Position numbers and translations under genes: made by a program. Below, piece after piece: positions 33,858-40,511 of a stretch of DNA of 40,511 nt. The stretch covers positions 1 through 40,511 of the forward strand of contig CAZGKF010000035.1 in the NCBI GenBank assembly GCA_964526475.1, given 5' to 3'. Position 1 is the first letter of the stretch, and each line of letters starts with the position of its first letter. Below the pieces are notes generated by a model. The model searched no databases. It was not told the DNA's origin and was given only the letters and a program-made list of their open reading frames with translations. Origin of the DNA: CAYVTV01 sp964526475 (GTDB taxonomy: Bacteria; Bacteroidota; Bacteroidia; Bacteroidales; GCA-2748055).

Positions 33858-34376
33858 TTATGTGCCAAAATATACCCTGACCTCATTATCTTCTTTCATA
33901 TCAACCCAGTGTTTGTATCCAAGGCTAAGTGATTTATCGATCAGCGGAGCTGGTATAAAAGGGGCAATGATTTCAAGTATTTCGTTATTTTTCAGTTTTT
34001 TCAGATTTGAAAGCACTTCATGAACGGGTTGCTCCCCTGCATTAAGCATTACACGAATATCAATGCTATGAACGATATTTTGTTTTTTATACCATGAGGG
34101 ACAGCTTGTGATGTAATCGGAGCCACTCTCAGTAAGAACATTTATTTTGTCTTGTCCGGCTTTTTCCCGGAGAGTGTTCACCACTTCTTCCACTTTTAAC
34201 CCGCCAATAGTGGCAGCCTGACTCAGGTTGGTTATCCGGGTAATGGTTTTCCTAAGTATGGGATTTTTCAGCTTTTTAAAAGCGGGAGCCAGTTCTATAA
34301 GGGTATCCTCAAGCTCAGGATAAGCTTCCAGCAAATCGTAAATCTTTGTTTTGGGAGTTATGATAAGCTTTTCCAT
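33858..34376 (-). CDS. DUF1858/DUF2249 domain protein
   Basis: 172 residues. Residues ~3-65 are a DUF1858 domain (ITPKTKIYDLLEAYPELEDT, LRKTITRITNLSQAATIGG), a small helical fold also found fused to hybrid-cluster and redox proteins. Residues ~100-170 are like DUF2249 (HSIDIRVMLNAGEQPVHEVLSN, EIIAPFIPAPLIDKSLSLGY with a C-terminal R-V-Y-F), related to TusA-like folds. Only 6 bp from the DUF438-hemerythrin gene. In other anaerobes these domains occur together near nitric-oxide and iron-sulfur stress genes. Exact function unknown. Confidence 0.8.
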   Translation of the reverse strand: MEKLIITPKTKIYDLLEAYPELEDTLIELAPAFKKLKNPILRKTITRITNLSQAATIGGLKVEEVVNTLREKAGQDKINVLTESGSDYITSCPSWYKKQNIVHSIDIRVMLNAGEQPVHEVLSNLKKLKNNEILEIIAPFIPAPLIDKSLSLGYKHWVDMKEDNEVRVYFGT

Positions 34377-34382
34377 AAGGGT

Positions 34383-35627
34383 TCACTGTTTTTCATCTGT
34401 ATAAGATAATATCCGTTTCTCCCCATCGAGTTTACGGTGCTCGGTTAGGTCCTGCGATACTTCAAGGGTGCCGAGGTATTCTCCTTTTTCATCTTTTAAG
34501 GCAAAGTATTCAATGTAAATGAACCTTCCTCTCATTTGTATCCAAAAGGGGGCATGAGATGCCTTCCCTGACTTAAAATCTTCCAGAATTTTTTCAATGA
34601 TATGAACACTTCCGGGAGGGTGACAAAGGCGCACATCACGGTTTATGATAGAGCGACTGCGAGTAAATATCCGATGATTTCCCTGGGTGAAATATTTAAC
34701 TTTGTCGTTCTTGTCCACGAATGTCATATCTACAGAAGCGGTATTCAGTATGGCCATAATTTCCTGTGCGGTGAAACTTCCTGAAGGTAACTGAATAGTT
34801 CCTTTCTCAACAGACATTCCTGAGCCAGGTATTTCCTCCATGAAACCTTCCGGTTTCCATTCTACCTGAGGATCATACAGAGTAAAACCGATTTCGAGGG
34901 TTTGTTTGCTTATGTTCCACCAATCTTCGGTTGTAAGTGTATCCATGCACATAGGGAAGAGAATTTCCTCTTCTTTTTTTACCATATCATTCAAACCTTT
35001 TAACACTGGCTCAAATAAGAGTTCAATGGTAGCCGACAGCTCTTCTTTGGTAAGTTCTTCGGTTCTCAATATCTCTATACATGCTTTTAACTGTTCCCGG
35101 ATTTCATCGTGTTTTCCCCACATGACTTTCGGGGGACCTGTTATATTGTTCTTTTCAAGATAAGGAAATACAAGGTATTCCTTGCGCTGGTAATGTTTGT
35201 CCACATCCATGAGTTCGTTGAAGCATCCTCTGAGAGTAAGTAAATAGTTTTCAAATTCAGTACTCTTAACGGCATGCAAATTTCCCAGAAATTCTTCCGT
35301 CTTCCGGACTAGCTTTAAAAGCTCTTTGTTTTCCTGGATAAATACATCTACGGGATGGCCCTCCGGAACACTTTGTGCACCGCTCAGATCGATATGCCCT
35401 TCAAGTACCTCACCATGAACATCGCAAAGTTTCAAAACTTCCGATTCGGGAAGACCCTCATTAATAAGTTCCTGTTCCACCTCTACAACTTCACCATAGG
35501 GGATTTTTTTTAATGTATTTTTAAGTTCTTCCCGTACTGAATCAGGTGATTTTCCTTCATGAAGTTTAAGGATGAGTTCCTTTAGTTTTTCTTTTCTGAA
35601 ACGGGAATTATTGATAAGTTCGCTCAT
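34383..35627 (-). CDS. DUF438-hemerythrin-PAS protein
   Basis: 414 residues. DUF438 at ~10-80 (ELILKLHEGKSPDSVREELK, IPYGEVVEVEQELI); a hemerythrin-like four-helix domain at ~88-235 with candidate diiron ligands His91, His145, Glu150, His173 and Glu220/221 (HYQRKEYLVFPYLE, KHDEIRE, KKEEEILFPM); and a PAS domain at ~285-400 (IMAILNTASVDMTFVDKND, IFTRSRSIINRDVRLCHPP, FIYIEYFALKDEKGEYLGTLEVSQD). The family is linked to sensing or repair of oxygen or nitric-oxide damage in anaerobes (compare ScdA/RIC). No signal-output domain is present, so it likely acts with the DUF1858/DUF2249 protein encoded 6 bp downstream. Confidence 0.88.
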   Translation of the reverse strand: MSELINNSRFRKEKLKELILKLHEGKSPDSVREELKNTLKKIPYGEVVEVEQELINEGLPESEVLKLCDVHGEVLEGHIDLSGAQSVPEGHPVDVFIQENKELLKLVRKTEEFLGNLHAVKSTEFENYLLTLRGCFNELMDVDKHYQRKEYLVFPYLEKNNITGPPKVMWGKHDEIREQLKACIEILRTEELTKEELSATIELLFEPVLKGLNDMVKKEEEILFPMCMDTLTTEDWWNISKQTLEIGFTLYDPQVEWKPEGFMEEIPGSGMSVEKGTIQLPSGSFTAQEIMAILNTASVDMTFVDKNDKVKYFTQGNHRIFTRSRSIINRDVRLCHPPGSVHIIEKILEDFKSGKASHAPFWIQMRGRFIYIEYFALKDEKGEYLGTLEVSQDLTEHRKLDGEKRILSYTDEKQ

Positions 35628-35804
35628 ATTTCTATTTATTTTAGGTTAAAAACACAATGAATGAAAGTGAATTGAAACTCATAATTACATAGGTCAAAAT
35701 TACAATATAAGAAGATATGCACTAATTGTCATATTATTTTATTCTAAATAATGTCTAAATTAGTGTTAATAAGAAAATTATTAAAAATATCAAAATGCCA
35801 AGGC

Positions 35805-36028
35805 TCACCCCTCAATCCCCTTGGGGGATTCCAGCCTGCCGGCTGGCAGTTAGGGGAGCAAGATCCGCAGTTGCTTTACCCCTCTAACTCCCCCGGAGAG
35901 GGAGAACCAAACAAAGGCTTAATTCAATATCAATGAGTTGAAAAGAGTATTGATAACGTGATTAATCAAATCCAAACAACTGTTATACAACTGCTTAAAA
36001 GTCCCCCTTGGGGGATTTAGGGGTGGAA
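35805..36028. repeat. Palindromic C/G-rich repeats between genes
   Basis: Three elements in the 533-bp gap between the DUF438 gene and the large activase gene. CACCCCTCAATCCCC-TT-GGGGGATT at 35806-35830 is followed by the hairpin CCAGCC-TGCC-GGCTGG (35831-35846) and TTAGGGG; CCCCTCTAACTCCCCCGGAG lies at 35879-35898; and GTCCCCCTTGGGGGATTTAG at 36001-36020 with GGGTGG after it is an inverted copy of the first. These are the short dispersed repeats usual between genes in this phylum. The rest of the gap (35628-35804, 36029-36181) is A+T-rich with nothing recognised. Confidence 0.7.
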
Positions 36029-36181
36029 TGGTTGTTAAATGAATATTATGAAAGATTTAATTTTTTTTCTTTCAGACTGTAAATAGCCCTTTAATTTATT
36101 GATCTGTTTGGTCAAATATTAAACAAAAGCAGGAAAAATATAAATAAAAAGCTATCTTTCGTGCATTCAAAACTTATCAAT

Positions 36182-39100
36182 ATGACAAATTTTAATCTTG
36201 GTATCGACATAGGCTCTGTTTCAATAAATCTTGTAGTTCTTGACCAAACTGAAAAGATTCTCGAAAACCATTATTTTTACTGTCATGGGAAACCGTTTGA
36301 GACATTGAAGAATGCTCTTGGTGATGTTCTTAGCAGATATAGCCCGGATAGGCTTGAAAAAGTAGCCTACACCGGTACAGGCGGCAAACTGGCTTCGGAA
36401 CTCACAGGTGGAATTTTCGTCAATGAAATTATTGCCCAGTCAACTGCTGCAGCAAGTCTTTACCCTGAAGTAAAGACAATTATTGAAATGGGAGGGGAGG
36501 ATTCGAAACTGATTTTTATGGAAAGAGAGAAAGGTGCAATAAGTTCGTCTCTGTCCGACTTTTCCATGAATACATTATGTGCTGCCGGTACGGGATCATT
36601 TCTGGATCAACAGGCAAAGCGTATAGGGATATCCATCGAAAATGAGTTTGGAGAACTGGCTATGCAGTGTGAAAATCCCCCCCGTATTGCAGGCCGATGT
36701 AGTGTGTTTGCCAAAAGCGACATGATCCATCTCCAACAAATAGCCACTCCGGTAAGTGATATTGTTGCAGGTTTATGTTTTGCTGTGGCCCGTAATCTGA
36801 AAAGTTCCCTGGGCAGAGGGAAAAAACTGGTTCCTCCGGTCCTTTTTAACGGGGGTGTTGCTGCCAACAAAGGCATGGTGAAAGCTTTCAGGAAGGTGCT
36901 GAATCTGAATGATGGGGAATTGATTGTTTCGACATACCACGCATCCATGGGTGCTATTGGAGCAATTTTATACTCTTTGAAGGAAAACGGTAAGCAGGTG
37001 AAATTCCATGGATTGAAAAAACTTTCTGCATACCTTATATCAGATAAGAAGAATGAAAGCACAATGGAACGACTTGTAGAGTCAAAAGCAGTTCTGAATA
37101 AAGAAGTGTTTCCTCTTAACGGAATGCCCGATAAACCCGAAGTTTACCTTGGAGTGGATGTAGGTTCCCTGAGTACAAATGTTGTTCTGATTGATAAACA
37201 CAATCATGTAATTGCCCGAAGATATCTGCCAACTGCGGGTAAACCTCTGGAAGCAATAAAGCGGGCTATAAGCGAAATATCTGAGGAGGTTGGGGAAAAA
37301 GTGAAGGTTATGGCCTCCGGGACAACTGGTTCAGGCAGGTATCTTACTGGCGACTTTATAGGAGCCGATGCCATAAGGAATGAAATTACTGCTCAGGCAA
37401 CCGCTGCTATTGCTTATGATCCGGAAGTTGACACCATTTTTGAGATTGGGGGACAGGATTCGAAATATATACGTATCCAGAACGGAGTTGTTGTAGACTT
37501 TGAAATGAATAAAGTTTGCGCCGCAGGTACAGGATCTTTCCTTGAGGAACAGGCGGAAAAACTGGGAATCAATATAGTAAAAGAGTTTGGAGATATGGCT
37601 TTGTCTTCTGCATGTCCTTCAAAATTAGGCGACAGATGCACAGTGTTCATGGAATCGGATCTGAATTCGTTTTCACAAAAGGGGGAAGGGGTAGGAAATC
37701 TTGTAGGAGGTCTGGCTTATTCTATTGTACATAATTACCTTAACAGGGTAGTTGGGAAAAAAATAATCGGAAACAAAATATTTTTTCAGGGCGGTGTTAC
37801 CAACAATAAAGCAGTGGTGGCTGCTTTTGAAAAAGTAACAGGGAAACCTATTATCGTTCCTCCCCATTTTGATGTTACAGGAGCCATTGGTGCAGCCATT
37901 CTGGCAAGAGAGTCTATGAGTAAAGGACAAAAAACCCGCTTTAAAGGTTTTGATATCAGCAAAAGGAATTACACAACTGACCATTTCGAATGCAAACGTT
38001 GCAATAACCATTGTGAAATACGACGGGTACGTCTGGAGGGTGAAAAGAAAGTCTTGTTTTATGGCAGCAGATGTGATATTTACGATGTGAAAGAAAGAAA
38101 AAGAAAGGAAAATGATATCCCCAATTATTTCAGGGAACGCGAACAGTTGCTGCTTGAAGGATACAGTACTGATAATAATCCAGGCAAACCTGTAATAGGT
38201 ATCCCCAAAGGATTGTCGGTCTATTACCAGCAATTTCCCCTCTGGAGACAGTTCTTTGAAGAACTGGGTTTTAGGGTGATCATTTCTTCCGATACAAATA
38301 AATCATTGATAACTAAATCAATGGAAAGTTTGGTGGCGGAAACCTGTTTTCCTGTAGAAGTAATGCACGGACATATTCTGGATCTGTATGAGAAAGGGGT
38401 TGATTATATCTTTGCCCCCTTTATCGTTAATGCAAAAGCTGAAGAGAATAATCCAACATCCAACTGCAATTGTCCCTGGGTACAAACATATTCTTTTATG
38501 ATAAAGGCTGCTTTTCATGGGAATGATGATTTATGTAATAAAATTCTTTCTCCGGTATTACATTTTCGTTTTAGCGGGGTGGTAAAAAAGGAGCTTTCAG
38601 ACTTCATTAAAAGCAGCTTTGGCATTTCTTCTGTGAGATGCTCCGGTGCCCTTGAAAAAGCGTATTCGGCACAATCATTTTTTGAACAGACAATTAGGGA
38701 AAAAGGTGAATTTGTGCTAAGGAATCTTCCTGTGGATAAACAGGCCCTGGTAATCATTAGCAGACCCTATAATTCAGGAGACCCATTTCTTAATCTGGAT
38801 GTGGTTGAAAAACTTATTCAGAAAAATGTTATTCCTATTCCCATTGATTTTTTGCCGTTAAACGGTGAATACATTTTCGATGACTATAAAAATATGTACT
38901 GGCCAAATGGTCAGAAAATTATTGCCGCGGCAAGGATCATTTCCGGGGATAAGCGTTTATTTGGTGTTTATCTGGGGAATTTCAGATGCGGGCCTGATTC
39001 CTTCCTGCTGCATTTCGTGCACAAAGAAATGAAGGGTAAGCCCTACCTTCACCTGGAGGTGGATGAGCATAGTGCAGATGCAGGAATGATAACCCGTATT

Positions 39101-40384
39101 GAAGCTTTTCTGGACAGTTTGAATGGTTTTTCCAGGCAAGCTTCTCTAAAGGAACCTCTAATTAAGAGAAAATCTGTTACACCGGTTAATCAGCAGCGTA
39201 CACTGTATTTTCCATATATGAATGATGCGGCTCTTACTACATCGGCTGCATGCAGGGCCTGCGGATTACCATCTGAAGCTCTGCCAATGCAAACAGCGGA
39301 AGATATTGAACTTGCCAGGAAATATACTACCGGGACGGAATGCTTTCCCATGATATGTACAACGGGAAGTTTCATTAAAAAGCTACATGAACCCGGTATT
39401 GATCCGGCCAGGGTAAGCTTTTTTATGCCCGATCATAATGGGCCGTGCAGGTTTGGAGAATATAATAAACTACAGAAGCAGATATTCAACCAGATGGGAA
39501 TGCCTGAAGTGGAAATAATCAGTCCCAGCAATGAAACTTCCTATGCTGAAATGCCGGTTAAGAATCCGGCAAAATTCCGTCTGCTTGCATGGAAAGGATT
39601 TGTTGCCGTGGATGTCCTTCGGAAAATGCTTCAGGAAAAGAGGCCTTATGAGTTGGATAAAGGGGAAACAAACAAAGTGTACCGTAAATATATTAATAAA
39701 CTGGTCGATGATATTGAGAAGGGAGCAAAGCACCTTTCGTCAATACTTGAAGCTGCTGCCAATGAGATGGATGCAATTCCCCGGACAAACGGACGGCCAA
39801 AACCGTTAATAGCTGTGGTAGGTGAAATATTTATGCGCGATAATCCATATTGCAGTGCCCGGCTTGTGGAACGACTTGAAGATCTTGGAGCAGAGACATT
39901 GATCATGCCCACTTCTGAGTGGTTGTTTTATTCTACTTACCGGTATATACGCGACAGCAAATGGAAGCGGAGTGTAAAAGGATTTTTAAAGGCGCATCTG
40001 CAAAGAGTCTCTCAGAATATAACAGCTGAGATGGTTACCAAAAAGGTAAGGAAACGTTTTGACAAAAATGGTCATATACACTTGCACGAAATTCTTAAAT
40101 CCTGCGGACCATATATTCATAAGGATTACGACGGAGATCCGCCTCTTTCTCTGGGGAATGCCGCAATACTTTCAAAATCACATATTTCCGGAATAGCTAA
40201 TATCCTCCCCTTTACCTGTATGCCAGGTACTGTTATTTCGTCGGTTTCTGAGATCTTCCGCAAGGACCACAACCAAATACCATGGGTTAATATTGCCTAT
40301 GACGGACAGGAGGACACAGCTCTTGAATCACGCCTTCAGGCATTTATGTACCAGGCCAGAGCTTATGCCGCTAAGTACATATAG
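36182..40384 (+). CDS. Acyl-CoA dehydratase activase-related fusion protein (2-hydroxyglutaryl-CoA dehydratase family)
   Basis: 1,400 residues from ATG 36182 (a GTG at 36161 would add seven). Two tandem ASKHA ATPase domains of the HgdC/BadF type: ~5-270 (GIDIGSVSINLV, MGGEDSKLI) and ~320-585 (GVDVGSLSTNVV, IGGQDSKYI). Each has both cysteines that in HgdC hold a bridging [4Fe-4S] cluster: LCAAGTGSF (C133) with GRCSVF (C173), and VCAAGTGSF (C446) with DRCTVF (C486). A Cys-rich knuckle follows (C604, C607, C611, C631), then DUF2229 (~670-900) and a C-terminal HgdB-like part with CRACG and GTECFP. Such activators use ATP to push an electron to a dehydratase. Here activator and acceptor are in one chain; the substrate is unknown. 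Monocistronic, with no HgdA/B gene nearby. Confidence 0.88.
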   Translation: MTNFNLGIDIGSVSINLVVLDQTEKILENHYFYCHGKPFETLKNALGDVLSRYSPDRLEKVAYTGTGGKLASELTGGIFVNEIIAQSTAAASLYPEVKTIIEMGGEDSKLIFMEREKGAISSSLSDFSMNTLCAAGTGSFLDQQAKRIGISIENEFGELAMQCENPPRIAGRCSVFAKSDMIHLQQIATPVSDIVAGLCFAVARNLKSSLGRGKKLVPPVLFNGGVAANKGMVKAFRKVLNLNDGELIVSTYHASMGAIGAILYSLKENGKQVKFHGLKKLSAYLISDKKNESTMERLVESKAVLNKEVFPLNGMPDKPEVYLGVDVGSLSTNVVLIDKHNHVIARRYLPTAGKPLEAIKRAISEISEEVGEKVKVMASGTTGSGRYLTGDFIGADAIRNEITAQATAAIAYDPEVDTIFEIGGQDSKYIRIQNGVVVDFEMNKVCAAGTGSFLEEQAEKLGINIVKEFGDMALSSACPSKLGDRCTVFMESDLNSFSQKGEGVGNLVGGLAYSIVHNYLNRVVGKKIIGNKIFFQGGVTNNKAVVAAFEKVTGKPIIVPPHFDVTGAIGAAILARESMSKGQKTRFKGFDISKRNYTTDHFECKRCNNHCEIRRVRLEGEKKVLFYGSRCDIYDVKERKRKENDIPNYFREREQLLLEGYSTDNNPGKPVIGIPKGLSVYYQQFPLWRQFFEELGFRVIISSDTNKSLITKSMESLVAETCFPVEVMHGHILDLYEKGVDYIFAPFIVNAKAEENNPTSNCNCPWVQTYSFMIKAAFHGNDDLCNKILSPVLHFRFSGVVKKELSDFIKSSFGISSVRCSGALEKAYSAQSFFEQTIREKGEFVLRNLPVDKQALVIISRPYNSGDPFLNLDVVEKLIQKNVIPIPIDFLPLNGEYIFDDYKNMYWPNGQKIIAAARIISGDKRLFGVYLGNFRCGPDSFLLHFVHKEMKGKPYLHLEVDEHSADAGMITRIEAFLDSLNGFSRQASLKEPLIKRKSVTPVNQQRTLYFPYMNDAALTTSAACRACGLPSEALPMQTAEDIELARKYTTGTECFPMICTTGSFIKKLHEPGIDPARVSFFMPDHNGPCRFGEYNKLQKQIFNQMGMPEVEIISPSNETSYAEMPVKNPAKFRLLAWKGFVAVDVLRKMLQEKRPYELDKGETNKVYRKYINKLVDDIEKGAKHLSSILEAAANEMDAIPRTNGRPKPLIAVVGEIFMRDNPYCSARLVERLEDLGAETLIMPTSEWLFYSTYRYIRDSKWKRSVKGFLKAHLQRVSQNITAEMVTKKVRKRFDKNGHIHLHEILKSCGPYIHKDYDGDPPLSLGNAAILSKSHISGIANILPFTCMPGTVISSVSEIFRKDHNQIPWVNIAYDGQEDTALESRLQAFMYQARAYAAKYI

Positions 40385-40433
40385 TAAATATCAGTTTATT
40401 CCTAACGTGGACAAGCCACATCCAAACAAATAA

Positions 40434-40508
40434 CAAATCTCAAAATACAAATAACAAACAAATCTCAAAATACAAATAACAAATAAATTTCAATCAACAA
40501 ATGACAAA
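40434..40508 (+). repeat. 25-bp tandem repeat at window edge
   Basis: Two exact 25-bp units (40434-40458 and 40459-40483; each begins CAAATCTCAAAATACAAATA) and a third with 19 of 25 matches (40484-40508). It starts 50 bp after the stop of the activase gene and probably continues beyond the window. Confidence 0.85.
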
Positions 40509-40511
40509 ACA

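Noticed and set aside
33646..34023. 125-codon plus-strand open frame in the transporter gap
   Set aside because: Its right half is antisense to the well-supported DUF1858/DUF2249 gene and its left half has no recognisable domain.

Overview
The window is A+T-rich DNA that looks like a member of the Bacteroidota, most likely an anaerobic Bacteroidales-type bacterium. The signs are the promoter form TTTG-N19-TAnnTTTG, starts without obvious Shine-Dalgarno sequences, a type IX secretion C-terminal domain, type B ribosomal protein L31, a GlmU-related sugar-nucleotide enzyme typical of the phylum, and dispersed C-rich/G-rich palindromic repeats between genes. I see no tRNA, rRNA, CRISPR array or prophage.

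Region 1 (1-11941, all minus strand) reads as one transcription unit of six tightly spaced genes. In order of transcription they are: a nucleotide-carrier-like membrane protein fused to HEAT repeats and a cyclic-nucleotide-binding-like domain; a membrane sensor with HAMP and a SpoIIE/PP2C phosphatase; a STAND NTPase with one membrane helix, a coiled coil and WD40 repeats; an outer-membrane beta-barrel with a helical N-terminal part; a lipoprotein with seven repeats (probable seven-bladed propeller); and a large secreted repeat protein cut by the window edge. This is the best candidate for an undescribed system: a trans-envelope signalling apparatus in which a STAND protein may carry its WD40 domain in the periplasm.

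Region 2 (12046-26298) is housekeeping. A compact operon rsfS-ftsH-DUF2007-cdsA-psd makes membrane phospholipid precursors and controls membrane protein quality. birA, an SRPBCC gene, pyrE, a NUDIX hydrolase, a thioredoxin-fold protein, coaD, a LiaF-like membrane protein, a secreted cupredoxin with a type IX tail, lon, a GlmU-related protein and rpmE2 follow. A promoter and a hairpin terminator bracket rpmE2.

Region 3 (26299-30780) is an accessory patch: a lone PhyH-type dioxygenase, a decayed IS50/Tn5-like insertion sequence, a subtilisin-like protease broken just after its catalytic histidine, and a small lipoprotein resembling the PrcB protease-complex subunit. Two inverted copies of a C-rich repeat flank the IS-protease segment, and a 14-C homopolymer lies upstream of the lipoprotein gene.

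Region 4 (30781-40511) holds a zinc/manganese-type ABC transporter whose ATPase carries an extra N-terminal DUF1893 domain, a DUF1858/DUF2249 gene paired with a DUF438-hemerythrin-PAS gene, and a 1,400-residue protein of the 2-hydroxyacyl-CoA dehydratase activator/component family with two tandem ASKHA ATPase domains. Intergenic repeats, including a 25-bp tandem repeat at the right edge, separate these units.
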